From contig JAUXRI010000087.1 of assembly GCA_030681895.1 (NCBI GenBank), forward strand, positions 1-64,000: DNA of 64,000 bases. The letters run 5' to 3'. A program made the translations under genes and the position numbers. Positions 17,130 to 26,739 of the stretch are shown in pieces. This stretch comes from Myxococcales bacterium. Its GTDB lineage: Bacteria; Myxococcota; Myxococcia; Myxococcales; Myxococcaceae. The notes under the pieces were generated by a model, which saw only the letters and a list, made by a program, of their open reading frames with translations, was not told where the DNA came from and did not search any database. The stretch's first letter is position 1. Each line of letters opens with the position of its first letter.

Positions 17130-19904
17130 TCACTGGACCTGAATCGGACTGGTGACGACGACCGACCCGCGCACGGCCGTGATGGTCGCCATGCCCGCAG
17201 AGAGGCCCTTCACTTCGCCGTTCGACGGCCACGCGTTGCTGACACTCGCGATGGCGGGCGTGCTCGACAGCCACGTCACGTACGGCGTCACGTCCATCAT
17301 CGAGCCGTCGGAGAACGTGCCGCGCGCGGTGAGCTGTCGCGTGGCCTGCACGGCCAGGGGCATCGACGACGGCATCCCAATCACCACGCTGCTCAAGGTC
17401 GCGCTGGTGACGGTGACGAGCGTCGTGCCCTGCACTGCGCCGTAGGTCGCCGTGATGGTGGCCGTGCCCGCCTGAATCGGCTGCAGGTCGGCGTACAGAC
17501 CGATGCTCGCGGTGCCTGGGGCGTTCGAGGTCCACGACACGGCGTAGGTGAGGTCCCTCGTGGAGTTGTCGCTGTAGAGGCCGGTCGCGCGAAGGTTCGT
17601 GTCGAAGCCGATGGGCAGGCGCGGCGAGAAGGGCGTCACCTGGAGCTGCGTCAGCGTCGCGCTCGTCACCGTCAGCAGCGTCGTCGACGACACCCCGTTG
17701 TACGTCGCGGTAATGGTGGTGGTGCCCGAGCGCAGCGCCGTGACGAAGCCCTTGTCCTGGTACGTGTTGCCCACGGTGGCGACCGACGGGTCCGACGACG
17801 TCCACGAGACGGCGTAGCGCAGGTACTGGGTGGTGAGGTCGCTGTAGATGCCCGAGGCGTTGAGCTCGACGTACGCACCGACCGGGAGCATCGGCCGCGC
17901 CGGCGTCACGTCGATGCGGCTGAGCGTCGCCGTGGTGACCGTCACCGTCGCGCGCGCCGGGGCCACGCCCGCCATCGTCGCGGTGATGACGATGGTGCCG
18001 GCCTGCTTGCTGTCGAGGTACGCATAGCCCTGGGAGATCAACACCTCGGCCACTGCGGGGTTCGAGGACGTCCACGAGACCTGCTCCGTCACGGGAATTG
18101 CCGAGCCATCGGAGTACGCCGCCGTCGCCGCGAAGCCCGCGGGCAACCCGAGCGGCACCGACATCGCGCCAGGGCTGATGGACAACTGCGTCAGCGTGGG
18201 CGGCTGCACGGTCACCGTGCCCATCGCGGTCTGGCCCTGCACCGTCACCTGAATCGACGCGGAGCCGTCGACCAGCGCGCGCACGAGGCCCTTCGAGCCC
18301 GACGCGTTCGACACGGTTGCCACCATCGGCGTGAGGCTCGTCCAGATGGCCTGCGTGGTGACGTCGCGGGTGGTGTTGTCGGAGTACCAGGCGATGACGC
18401 GCAGCTGCGTGGTGAGGCCGGCCTCGACGCTCACCATGGCGGGCGCCAGCTCGATGGACGTCAGCGTCGCCGCCTGCACCGTGATGTCCGCCTGCGCGCG
18501 AAGGCCGCCGAGCAGCGCTGACACCACCGTGCTGCCACCGTTGAGGCCGCGCACCTGGCCACGCGAGCCGGCGGCGTTGGAGACGAACGCGATGGCAGCG
18601 TCTGCGCTCGACCAGATGGCCTGGTCGGTCACGTCGGACTGCGAGCCATCGGAGTAGGTGCCGCGTGCGCGCAACAACACGACGCCACTGCCCGAGATGG
18701 TGACGGTGCGAGGCGTGAGCTCCACCGCCTGAAGCGCCGCGGCCGTCACGGTGACCGGAGCCGTCGCCGACGCCGTGCCGAACCGCGCCGTGATGTCAGC
18801 CGAGCCCGCCGAGAGCGCCGAGACGACGCCACGCACACCCGACGTCGAGACCGACGCCACCGCGGGCCGCGAGGAGGTGAACGAGGCCTGCGCCGTCACG
18901 TCAGCCGAGGAGCCGTCGGAGAACGACGCCACCACGCGGAACGGCGCCGACGCCCTGACGCCGAGGTTCAAAGAGCCCGGCATGAACGTCAGCTGCGTCG
19001 GAGTCGCGTCGGTCGCGGTCAGCATCGCCGTCGCGGTCTGGCCGTCCAACGTGGCCGTCAACGTCGCGGAGCCCGCCGACTTCGCGAGCGCGAGCCCGCT
19101 GGCGTCGATGGTGAAGGTCGGCGCGCTGGAGCTCCACTCGACTGCACGCGAGACGTCGACGTCGGTGCCATCGGAGTAGCGCGCCACGGCCGAGAGCTGC
19201 AGCGAGCTGTTCACCGGCACCGGCGACATGCCCGGCGTGACCATCAACGAGACGACCTGCACGTCACGAACGATGACCTCGGCGAAGCCCGTCAGCGCGC
19301 CGACGGTGGCCTTCACGCGCGCGGTTCCACCATTGCGCGCGAGCACGAGGCCCGGCCCGACGAGGCGCAGCACCTCTTCGACGTCTTGCGGGTTCTCGAC
19401 AGACCACTGCGCCGTGCTGCTCACGTCGAGCAACGAGCCGTCAGTGAGCGTCGCGAGCGCCGCGGCGGTGAAGAGCGAGCCCTTCGCGACCGTGGGCTCG
19501 GTGACCGACACCTCGATGGACCGCACCGAGGCCTGCGGCACCACCACCGACGCTCGCGCCTCGAGCTGGTTGAGCTTCGCGATGAGAATGACCGAGCCCG
19601 CAGCGACCCCGCGCACCGTGCCTTGCGAGATGGTGACGACGCCTTCGGGCTCTGCGCGCAGCTCGGCCGTCGCGGTGACGTCTTGCGAGGCGCCGTCGGG
19701 CTGAACCTGGGTGACGCGCACCGTGGCGGTCGAGCCCAGCGGAATGGTGAGCGTGCCGGGCGTCAGCTCGAGCGTGGCCGTGAGAGCAGTGCCTCCACCC
19801 GCGCCACCACCCGCGTCGGGCTTGCCGTCATCAGCCGGGCGAAGACACCCGCTCACCGCGACCATCGCCAGCACCACCGTCGTCATCATCGTTCGCACGT
19901 TCAT
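17130..19904 (-). CDS. Lipoprotein with ten Big_2-type Ig-like repeats
   Basis: 924 residues. A lipoprotein signal (MNVRTMMTTVVLAMVAVSGC) and a short Asp/Gly linker precede ten tandem repeats of about 85-90 residues. Each has the pattern L-x-V/I-x-P ... YSDGS-x-D-V-T ... W-S-S-x-x-P ... A-x-V ... G-x-A-x-I-T-A, which is the bacterial Ig-like group 2 (Big_2) fold. Such arrays form rigid rods on the cell surface, often as adhesins or stalks; no distinct head domain is present here. It lies just upstream of the sigma/anti-sigma/caspase operon on the same strand. Confidence 0.9.
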   Translation of the reverse strand: MNVRTMMTTVVLAMVAVSGCLRPADDGKPDAGGGAGGGTALTATLELTPGTLTIPLGSTATVRVTQVQPDGASQDVTATAELRAEPEGVVTISQGTVRGVAAGSVILIAKLNQLEARASVVVPQASVRSIEVSVTEPTVAKGSLFTAAALATLTDGSLLDVSSTAQWSVENPQDVEEVLRLVGPGLVLARNGGTARVKATVGALTGFAEVIVRDVQVVSLMVTPGMSPVPVNSSLQLSAVARYSDGTDVDVSRAVEWSSSAPTFTIDASGLALAKSAGSATLTATLDGQTATAMLTATDATPTQLTFMPGSLNLGVRASAPFRVVASFSDGSSADVTAQASFTSSRPAVASVSTSGVRGVVSALSAGSADITARFGTASATAPVTVTAAALQAVELTPRTVTISGSGVVLLRARGTYSDGSQSDVTDQAIWSSADAAIAFVSNAAGSRGQVRGLNGGSTVVSALLGGLRAQADITVQAATLTSIELAPAMVSVEAGLTTQLRVIAWYSDNTTRDVTTQAIWTSLTPMVATVSNASGSKGLVRALVDGSASIQVTVQGQTAMGTVTVQPPTLTQLSISPGAMSVPLGLPAGFAATAAYSDGSAIPVTEQVSWTSSNPAVAEVLISQGYAYLDSKQAGTIVITATMAGVAPARATVTVTTATLSRIDVTPARPMLPVGAYVELNASGIYSDLTTQYLRYAVSWTSSDPSVATVGNTYQDKGFVTALRSGTTTITATYNGVSSTTLLTVTSATLTQLQVTPFSPRLPIGFDTNLRATGLYSDNSTRDLTYAVSWTSNAPGTASIGLYADLQPIQAGTATITATYGAVQGTTLVTVTSATLSSVVIGMPSSMPLAVQATRQLTARGTFSDGSMMDVTPYVTWLSSTPAIASVSNAWPSNGEVKGLSAGMATITAVRGSVVVTSPIQVQ

Positions 19905-20014
19905 GACGACAAGACCGGACGAGGCGCGAAAGGTGGGAAGTGGTGCGCGACGATTTTCGACGCGTTCGCCAAGTCACTGGAACGACTCAGGCTGGCCGCG
20001 TATTGAACTGAGCC

Positions 20015-20875
20015 ATGCCGTCCATCCTCGATGAGCTCGTCTGGCTGCTGTCGCTCGAGACGCTGGAAGAGAACCTCTACCGCGGGCAGAGCCAGGACCT
20101 CGGCTGGGGCGTCGTCTTCGGCGGTCAGGTGCTCGGGCAGGCGTTGACGGCGGCGATGCGCACGGTGCCCGAGGAGCGGCAGGTGCACTCGCTCCAGTCG
20201 TATTTCCTGCGGCCCGGCGACGTGAAGGCGCCCATCGTCTACCAGGTCGACCGCCTGCGTGACGGCTCGAGCTTCACCACCCGCCGCGTCGTCGCGATTC
20301 AACACGGCGAGCCCATCTTCAACCTCACCACCTCGTTCCAGAAGGTCGAGCCGGGCTTCTCTCACCAGGACGAGATGCCGCAGGTGCCCGGCCCCGAGTC
20401 GCTGCCCAGCGACCGCGACCGCTTCGCCAGCTACGGCGACAAGGTGCCCGAGGCGATGAAGAGCTGGGCGCTCGCCGAACGCGCCATCGAGACGCGTACG
20501 GTGGAAGACGACGACCCGTTCAACCCCGTGCCTCGCGCGCCCGACCGTCACGTCTGGCTGAAGGCGAAACACCGGCTGCCCGACGGCATCGCGCTCCACC
20601 AGGCCCTGCTCGCCTACGCGTCGGACTCGGCGTTCATCACCACGTCGATGAAGCCGCACGCGTCGACGTGGTGGACCGGTGGCATGCAGGTCGCCAGCCT
20701 CGACCACGCGGTGTGGTTCCATCGGCCGGTGCGGGTCGACGAGTGGCTCTTGCACGTCATGCACTCACCGAACGCGTCGGGCTCGCGAGGCCTCGTCTTC
20801 GGCCGCGTCTACACCCGTGACGGCGTGCTGGTCGCGAGCACCGCGCAGGAAGGCCTCACGCGGAAACGCGGCTGA
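20015..20875 (+). CDS. tesB: Acyl-CoA thioesterase II
   Basis: 286 residues, the same length as E. coli TesB. It shows the double hot-dog signatures: LYRGQSQDLGWGVVFGGQVLGQAL at the N-terminus and SLQSYFLRPGD in the first half. In the second half, YASDSAF carries the catalytic Asp, SGSRG the Ser/Thr position and TAQEG the catalytic Gln. The enzyme hydrolyses medium- and long-chain acyl-CoA to free acid and CoA in the cytoplasm. It stands alone with no fatty-acid genes beside it. Confidence 0.93.
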   Translation: MPSILDELVWLLSLETLEENLYRGQSQDLGWGVVFGGQVLGQALTAAMRTVPEERQVHSLQSYFLRPGDVKAPIVYQVDRLRDGSSFTTRRVVAIQHGEPIFNLTTSFQKVEPGFSHQDEMPQVPGPESLPSDRDRFASYGDKVPEAMKSWALAERAIETRTVEDDDPFNPVPRAPDRHVWLKAKHRLPDGIALHQALLAYASDSAFITTSMKPHASTWWTGGMQVASLDHAVWFHRPVRVDEWLLHVMHSPNASGSRGLVFGRVYTRDGVLVASTAQEGLTRKRG

Positions 20876-20876
20876 C

Positions 20877-20927
20877 GCGTCACTCCAGCGGCGACGTGTC
20901 ACTCCAGCACTCGCGCGTCACTCCAGC
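20877..20927. repeat. Three 19-bp-spaced direct repeats at a gene end
   Basis: The 13-base element gcgtcactccagc occurs three times (about 20877, 20896 with one change, and 20915) at 19-base spacing. The last copy contains the stop codon of the minus-strand gene that follows. The array sits between two convergent genes and looks like local duplication of that gene's 3' end. Confidence 0.85.
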
Positions 20928-21607
20928 GCCTGTCGCACCTGCGGCGCGTCGTCGAGCAGTCCCCAGAACGGCCCGGCCAGCGCGGCCCGCTTCTCGTCGG
21001 CGGTCCATGGCGCGAGGGCGTGGATGAGCGCGAGGCGAGCCTGCGTGTCCGGCATCGCGCGCAGCACGCCACCGAGCGCCGTCTTCGGAACGACTTCTCG
21101 GGCGTGCACGAGGAGCCAGACCAGGTCGACGCGGCAGAAGGCGCCCAGCAGCCAGAACCCTCGCGGCTCGTGCGCCGCCTGTCGAAGCACGGCCAGCGCG
21201 GCGGTGTCGTTCGGCGTCACGGCGGAGCCCAGCGCCATCAGCAGGCTCCAGCGAAGGTCCGGGTGGTTCGTCGGGTGGCCCGCGGGCTTCACGCCATCGA
21301 AGAGCGCCGGCGAGCGCTCGAGCGCGGTGAGCATCGGCGCGGCGCCGACCTCCTTCGCCACGCTGTCGAGGAGGAAGACGGCGAGCGTGCGCTGTTCGAC
21401 GTTCGGGTCTTCGAGGTGCGCGACGAGGGTGCGAGCGAAGACCGGAAGCCACGGGCCTGCTGCGGAGAGCGCGCGTTCGAGACCATCGGCTGAGGTCTGG
21501 TCCTCCTTCTCGCTCCACGGTCCCGTGCCGCGCAGCTGCGCCTCGACCGCGGTGACGGCCTGGCGCTCGGTGCTGATCGTCACTCCGGCGACGTCGACTT
21601 TTCCCAT
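20918..21607 (-). CDS. Hypothetical helical-repeat protein
   Basis: 229 residues with no signal peptide. It is almost entirely helical with HEAT-like units (PWLPVFARTLVAHLEDPNVEQR, DLRWSLLMALGSAV, TALGGVLRAMPDTQARLALIHAL). HEAT-type proteins are scaffolds for protein contacts. I recognise no specific family. It lies upstream of no obvious partner; the dienelactone-hydrolase-like gene is on the same strand 99 bases beyond its start. Confidence 0.65.
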   Translation of the reverse strand: MGKVDVAGVTISTERQAVTAVEAQLRGTGPWSEKEDQTSADGLERALSAAGPWLPVFARTLVAHLEDPNVEQRTLAVFLLDSVAKEVGAAPMLTALERSPALFDGVKPAGHPTNHPDLRWSLLMALGSAVTPNDTAALAVLRQAAHEPRGFWLLGAFCRVDLVWLLVHAREVVPKTALGGVLRAMPDTQARLALIHALAPWTADEKRAALAGPFWGLLDDAPQVRQALE

Positions 21608-21706
21608 GAAGGCACGCTCCTTCTCTGCAGCAGGACGGAACCCGAACCGACGAAACGGCGCATCCTGGGGACGGTCGCGGCGCGGTGACTCGTCATGGGA
21701 CGACGG

Positions 21707-22483
21707 TCACTTCGCTGGCGTGAACGCCTCGGCGAACCACGAGTCCATCAACGCGTAGGCCCGCGCGGCGACGACCGGTGAGTACTGCGCACGCCCCGGC
21801 ATGTTCGCTCCCGGGTCGGTGAAGCTGTGCACGGTGTTGCCGAACGCGACGAGCTGCCAGTCGACCTTCGCCGCGCGCATCTCGGCTTCGAAGCCCGCCA
21901 CTTCGTCGGGCGGTACCGAGGGGTCGTCGGCGCCGTGGAGCGCCAGCACCTTGCCGACGATGTTCTTCGCGTCGGCTGGCGCTGGAGACGAGAGCCCGCC
22001 ATGGAACGACACGACGCCAGCGAGCTTCGCACCGGCGCGCGCCAGCTCGAGCGCTGCAGTGCCTCCGAAGCAGAACCCGATGGCGCCCACCTTCGTCGCG
22101 TCGAGTTTCGCGTCCTTCTGCGCGAGCAACACCTCGAGCGCCTTCGCCATGCGTTTTCGCAGCAGAGGCCGGTCTCCCTTCAACCCGCCGGCCGCCTTCC
22201 CCGCCTCGTCGCGATTCGTCGGGCGTGACTTCGTGCCGTAGACGTCAGCGACCAGCACGACGTAGCCGCGGCTCGCGACCAGCTCTCCCTGCTTCACGGC
22301 CTCAGGCGTCACGCCCAGCCAGTTCGGCACCATCACCAGCGCAGGGCGCGCGGGACCTTTGGCGTCGAAGATCAGCACGCCCTCGTACGGGGCGCCGTCG
22401 AGTTCCCAGGCAAGCTTCTTCGTCGTCGGAGCGGACATGGCGGTCGAGGCAATCAGACAGAGCACAGCGAGGTGGAGTCGCAT
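21707..22483 (-). CDS. Dienelactone hydrolase family protein, exported
   Basis: 258 residues from the ATG at 22483, chosen because it opens a signal peptide (MRLHLAVLCLIASTAMSAP). The alpha/beta-hydrolase triad of the dienelactone hydrolase family is visible: nucleophile Cys in IGFCFGGTAAL, Asp in LHGADDPSVP and His in FGNTVHSF. The family hydrolyses dienelactones and other esters; exported myxobacterial and proteobacterial members are of unknown substrate. It is divergent from the trypsin-like lipoprotein gene with about 116 bases between starts. Confidence 0.88.
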   Translation of the reverse strand: MRLHLAVLCLIASTAMSAPTTKKLAWELDGAPYEGVLIFDAKGPARPALVMVPNWLGVTPEAVKQGELVASRGYVVLVADVYGTKSRPTNRDEAGKAAGGLKGDRPLLRKRMAKALEVLLAQKDAKLDATKVGAIGFCFGGTAALELARAGAKLAGVVSFHGGLSSPAPADAKNIVGKVLALHGADDPSVPPDEVAGFEAEMRAAKVDWQLVAFGNTVHSFTDPGANMPGRAQYSPVVAARAYALMDSWFAEAFTPAK

Positions 22484-22599
22484 CGGGGCCGGACCTGAGC
22501 ACGGAACGAGAGGAGGCGGTGCGACCGCGGGCGTCACCGAAAGCGCCAGCGCAACCGGCTTTGGCTTCGCCTCGAGTTGTAGAGGACACTGCCTGCAGC

Positions 22600-23976
22600 G
22601 TGTGGCGCGTCTTCCTCATCGCGATGGTCTTTGTCGTCGCCTGCAGCGAGCCGCTCCAGCTGACACTCCGACACCACGACGCCATCTTCGGAGGACGACC
22701 GGCCCCCGATGACGTCGCCGTCTTCTTCATCGACAACGACGCCGGCGTTTGTTCGGCCACCCTCATCGCGCCGCGCACGCTCTTGACGGCCGCCCACTGC
22801 GTGCAGGACCAGGTGCCGATGTTCGCGCTCAACCACGAGCGCATCGACGTGCCCGGCGATGGCGGCATGTACACGGTGGTGAAGCGCGTGACGTATTCGC
22901 AGGCGACCGACGGAGGCACCGCCGACCTCGCGCTGCTCCTGCTCGACCGCGCACCGCCCGTCACGCCGAGGCCGTGGGCCTGGTGGGGCCCGCCGCCGCC
23001 CGAGAAGTCGCCCATTCGGCACGTCGGCTACGGCCGAACCGAGAGCGCCCCGCCCGGCGCCCGCGTCAGCGTCGACACCACCACCAGCGGCGCCGTCGAG
23101 AACCGCACCTCGGGCATGGTGTTGGTGTCGGGCGACTTCGGAAAAGGCCTGTGCTTCGGCGACTCGGGAGGCCCCGCGCTCGGCCCCACCGACGCAGGCG
23201 AGCGCCTCATCGCGGTGCACAGCTTCATCGCGACCACCTGCGGCGAGGGCGTGTCGTCGTCGGTGATGGTGTTCCCCTACCGCCGCTTCATCGAGAGCTG
23301 GCTCGCCACCAACGAGCCGGCCGACTGCGCGCGTGATGGCCGCTGCGTCGCCAACTGCACGCCCGAAGACCCCGACTGCCTGTGCGGGAGCGATGGCGTC
23401 TGCCGCGCGGAGTGCCCAGAGAACGACGACCCCGACTGCCCCGGAGAGTGCCGCGTCGACGGTGTCTGCTCCCCACGCACGATGTGCCCGATGGGCGATG
23501 GCGACTGCATTCTCGAAGGCAACGCGTGCTTGAGCGCCGGGCAGTGCGGCGGCCGGCAGTGCGTGAACGACCCGCAGAACACCCAGCGCTACTGCACGCA
23601 GAATTGTGACGCGATGCAGCCCTGCCCCGAGACGATGAACTGCGAGAGCGCCCGGAGCGTCTGCGTGCTCAAGCCACGCCCGCTCGTCGCCGAAGGTGCG
23701 GTGTGTGGGCCGCTCTTCAAGTGCGCGACGGGCACGGCCTGTAGCGACCTGGGCACCGAGCGCCGGTGTCTTCGTACCTGCACCTCACAGGCAAACTGTC
23801 TCGAGGGCATGCGCTGCCGCTTCGGCACCGTGAGCGTCTGCGTGCCGATGCCCGCCATCACGCTCGACGCCGGGACGTCATGGCAGGGGCCCATCGCGCC
23901 AGTCGGGTGCACCAGCGCGCCGGGAGCGATGCTGCTCGCGTTGCTCTCGGTGCTCCGCGCACGCCGGCGAACCTGA
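22600..23976 (+). CDS. Trypsin-like serine protease lipoprotein, Cys-rich, MYXO-CTERM-like tail
   Basis: 458 residues. The GTG at 22600 gives a lipoprotein signal (VWRVFLIAMVFVVAC). The frame is open upstream to 22225, but that part overlaps the divergent gene and looks like noise. The S1 protease domain has the activation-like IFGG, His in LTAAHC, Asp in ADLALLLL and Ser in GDSGGPAL. A Cys-rich region of about 180 residues (CTPEDPDCLCGSDGVC) follows. The end, GCTSAPGAMLLALLSVLRARRR, resembles a MYXO-CTERM anchor. Having both a lipobox and a C-terminal anchor is unusual; one may be inactive. Probably a surface protease. Confidence 0.85.
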   Translation: MWRVFLIAMVFVVACSEPLQLTLRHHDAIFGGRPAPDDVAVFFIDNDAGVCSATLIAPRTLLTAAHCVQDQVPMFALNHERIDVPGDGGMYTVVKRVTYSQATDGGTADLALLLLDRAPPVTPRPWAWWGPPPPEKSPIRHVGYGRTESAPPGARVSVDTTTSGAVENRTSGMVLVSGDFGKGLCFGDSGGPALGPTDAGERLIAVHSFIATTCGEGVSSSVMVFPYRRFIESWLATNEPADCARDGRCVANCTPEDPDCLCGSDGVCRAECPENDDPDCPGECRVDGVCSPRTMCPMGDGDCILEGNACLSAGQCGGRQCVNDPQNTQRYCTQNCDAMQPCPETMNCESARSVCVLKPRPLVAEGAVCGPLFKCATGTACSDLGTERRCLRTCTSQANCLEGMRCRFGTVSVCVPMPAITLDAGTSWQGPIAPVGCTSAPGAMLLALLSVLRARRRT

Positions 23977-24061
23977 CCCCGCGACGTTCAGGCGAACTCG
24001 CTCACGTTTCCCGCCTTCGCCAGTCAGCGCAGCGCACGCCCTCGCAGCTCCGACGAACGCG

Positions 24062-26689
24062 CTACATCGCACACGACGGCAACGCTGACGTCGCGCGAGG
24101 GCTGATGCGGGCGCCAAACACGATGAGGCAGGGGTTGAGCGCGTTGATACGAATGCGCCCGATCGAGCCACCACCGCCGCCTCCACCGCCGAGGTTGGAG
24201 CAATTGGAGTCGGGGTCGCCGTTCTGGCCTCCCGTGGACCCGCCAGCCCGCGCGCCGCCGCGGCCACCAAAGCCGCCACAGATGTTCGCGCCAGTCCCTC
24301 CCGCGGCGGTCGACACGCCGACCGTCCCGTTCTGTCCGTTGCTCCCGTAGCCGTACGACGAGCCCTCAGCGCCGCTGCCGCCGTTCGCCGCGACGATGGC
24401 CGACGACGCGAGAGTGAGTGACGTCGCCTCGATGAGAATGCCGCCGCCCGAGCCGCCGCCTCCGCCACCACCACCTTCTGACTGAGCCGACAAGCCACGG
24501 CCACCCGACGCGAGGATGGCGCCGTTGACGACCAGCTGGCCACGCACCCAGAGCTGCACGGCGCCACCGGCGCGCCCGTACCGAGCGGCAGCGCCATTGC
24601 CGCCTCGCGAACCCGGGCAGCCTCCACGAAGCGGCGTCAACGCCTCGGTGCCAGCGGCGGCGACGCGGCCCGGAGCCGCCGAGCCACCGCTGTCGGCGCC
24701 ACGACCGCCACTGCCGCTGCTCTCTCCGAACGCGCCACCGTGCCCACCACCTGAACGCGACGACATCGAGCCACCGGCCGTCGCTGCGGGGCAGAACGAG
24801 CCTTCACCACCGGCGCCTGACTCGAGCACGTAGGTCAGCCCGACGAAGCCATCCTGGGTGCTGACGTCGAGCGTCCCGTTGATCGTGGCGTCGCCCTTCA
24901 CGGCGAACACCGCAGCGCGGTCGCCCGTGCCGCCCATCGAGCCGCGATTCACCCGCAAGGTGACGCCCTGCGCGATGGTGAGCCGGTCCATCACGAAGAG
25001 CACCAGCGTCGGCCCATTCGTCTGCGGAACGAGCGTGAATGTGGGCAGGGTCGGCGCTCCGCACAACCCAGTCGCCTGAATGCCGACGGGGTTCAGGTTG
25101 ATGATGGAGCTGCAGGTGACGTTGAAGTGCGCCAGTGACGTAGCGCCATTGATGGTGGCCAGCGTCACGTTCGAGGGCTGAATGAATGCGGGGCCGCCGT
25201 CGATGGCGCCTGCGTCGACCCGGCCAGCATCCATCGAGCCCGCGTCTGCAGCGCCCGCGTCGACCGACGATGAGCCACCATCGACACCGGCGTCGGCCGC
25301 TCCCGCATCCAAAACCACGGGCACGCACATGCCAGCCGCGCAGACGCCGCCGTCACAGCTCCCGCTTCTCGGCATGAACGGACAGCGGCCCGCGACGCAC
25401 GTCGGCCCAACGCTGACCTGACACTCATCGGGGGGCACTGCGCTGCTGCAGTCGACCGGCGAGCCAACGCAGCCACCGTCTTCGAGGCAGGCGTCGTTGG
25501 TGGTGCAGTCGTCGGTGTCGGTACACGAGAGCCGGCCCACCGCGATGTCGTAGGTGCACCCGCCGTCGTTCGCTTCGTCGCACGTCCCTTGCGACTCCCA
25601 GCACGGCCCCATCGGTGGCGTGAGGCACTCCTTCGCGGTGCCGGCACACCCGCCGTCGCCGTCACACGCATCGCTGATGGTGCACGCCTGGCCGTCGTCG
25701 CAGCCGACCGTCGGCGCGAGCGGCGTGAAGTCGCAGCCGCCATCGGGCTCACGACAGGCGCCCGCCGGCGCGAGGCAGGTGTTGGCCGACTGCGCACAGA
25801 CCGCGGGCATGCCACCGCCGCAGGTACTGTTGGTGCAGACCTCTCCCACGTTGCAAGAGAGCGCGTCGCGGCAGGGCTGCAGGTTGCAGTCGGGGTCCAG
25901 GCAGTCCGTCAGCGTGTCGTTGTCGTTGTCGACGCCGTCGTTGCACAGCATCTGCTCGTTCGTCGCGTTGGCGCACGAGCCCGCCGCGCAGGTGCCACCA
26001 CCGGCGCACGCCTTGCCGTCGCAGTCCGAGTCGCCACAGTCGACGGTGCCGTCGCTGTCGTTGTCGAGCGCATCAGCGCACGTCACCTCAGTGCAGGCCG
26101 GCGTGGCCGTGCAGACCGAGCCTGCCTGCTTGCACTGCTTCCCGGTGCAGGTGCCGTCGCCGCAGTCCGAGAAGTCGTCACAGTTGTTGTCCTTCCCATC
26201 GGTGCAGACCTCGACGAGGCCGGGCCGGACCAGGGGGTCGCGGTCGTTGCAGTCCACGCCTTCGGGCGAGCCGTCGTTGTCGATGTCGGTGCTCGCCGTC
26301 ACGTCGCGCTTCAGCGTCACCGACAGGTCCTTCACGCCGAGCGCGGGGAAGGTCTCCTGCAGCAACTCGGACACCTCGGCGGGCACCGTCTTCATCGCGC
26401 TCGTGCAGGCGTCGTCGCTGAACCCGATGGCCTGGAGCGCGATGGTCTCTGGCAGGTCGTCACGAAAGACGGCCGCGAGGATGGCCAGCCTGTCCGTGAT
26501 GGGCGCGCCTCGGCTCGTCTTGAGCACCGCGCCCGTCGAGGGGTCCTTCACCTCGAGCAGCACGCACCGCGACTTCACGCCCTCGCCGAGGCCGATGGTG
26601 ACGCGGAACGCAGCGCCGGTCTGCGTGGGCGAAGAGCACGAGAGGAGCCCCGCCGTGAGGGCGACTGCCAGCAGACGGAGAGGACGCAT
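24062..26689 (-). CDS. MopE-motif, Cys-rich and Gly-rich surface lipoprotein
   Basis: 875 residues from the ATG at 26689, which opens a lipoprotein signal (MRPLRLLAVALTAGLLSC); the frame extends further upstream but without signal. In order: a beta-rich domain, a MopE-type metal-binding motif (DIDNDGSPEGVDCNDRDP ... CTDGKDNNCDD), repeated Cys/Asp units (DNDSDGTVDCGDSDC), Cys-rich modules, an Asp-Ala-Gly linker, then a Gly-rich beta-helix-like domain (about 620-875) with runs such as GGGGGGGGSGGGILIEA. Calcium binding at the DxDxDG sites is likely. Probably a large surface adhesin-like protein. It has no C-terminal anchor. Confidence 0.8.
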   Translation of the reverse strand: MRPLRLLAVALTAGLLSCSSPTQTGAAFRVTIGLGEGVKSRCVLLEVKDPSTGAVLKTSRGAPITDRLAILAAVFRDDLPETIALQAIGFSDDACTSAMKTVPAEVSELLQETFPALGVKDLSVTLKRDVTASTDIDNDGSPEGVDCNDRDPLVRPGLVEVCTDGKDNNCDDFSDCGDGTCTGKQCKQAGSVCTATPACTEVTCADALDNDSDGTVDCGDSDCDGKACAGGGTCAAGSCANATNEQMLCNDGVDNDNDTLTDCLDPDCNLQPCRDALSCNVGEVCTNSTCGGGMPAVCAQSANTCLAPAGACREPDGGCDFTPLAPTVGCDDGQACTISDACDGDGGCAGTAKECLTPPMGPCWESQGTCDEANDGGCTYDIAVGRLSCTDTDDCTTNDACLEDGGCVGSPVDCSSAVPPDECQVSVGPTCVAGRCPFMPRSGSCDGGVCAAGMCVPVVLDAGAADAGVDGGSSSVDAGAADAGSMDAGRVDAGAIDGGPAFIQPSNVTLATINGATSLAHFNVTCSSIINLNPVGIQATGLCGAPTLPTFTLVPQTNGPTLVLFVMDRLTIAQGVTLRVNRGSMGGTGDRAAVFAVKGDATINGTLDVSTQDGFVGLTYVLESGAGGEGSFCPAATAGGSMSSRSGGGHGGAFGESSGSGGRGADSGGSAAPGRVAAAGTEALTPLRGGCPGSRGGNGAAARYGRAGGAVQLWVRGQLVVNGAILASGGRGLSAQSEGGGGGGGGSGGGILIEATSLTLASSAIVAANGGSGAEGSSYGYGSNGQNGTVGVSTAAGGTGANICGGFGGRGGARAGGSTGGQNGDPDSNCSNLGGGGGGGGSIGRIRINALNPCLIVFGARISPRATSALPSCAM

Positions 26690-26739
26690 GCCCGGACGTT
26701 GACTGATGCGGGGCCCGACTGCCAGCGACGTACGCAGCT

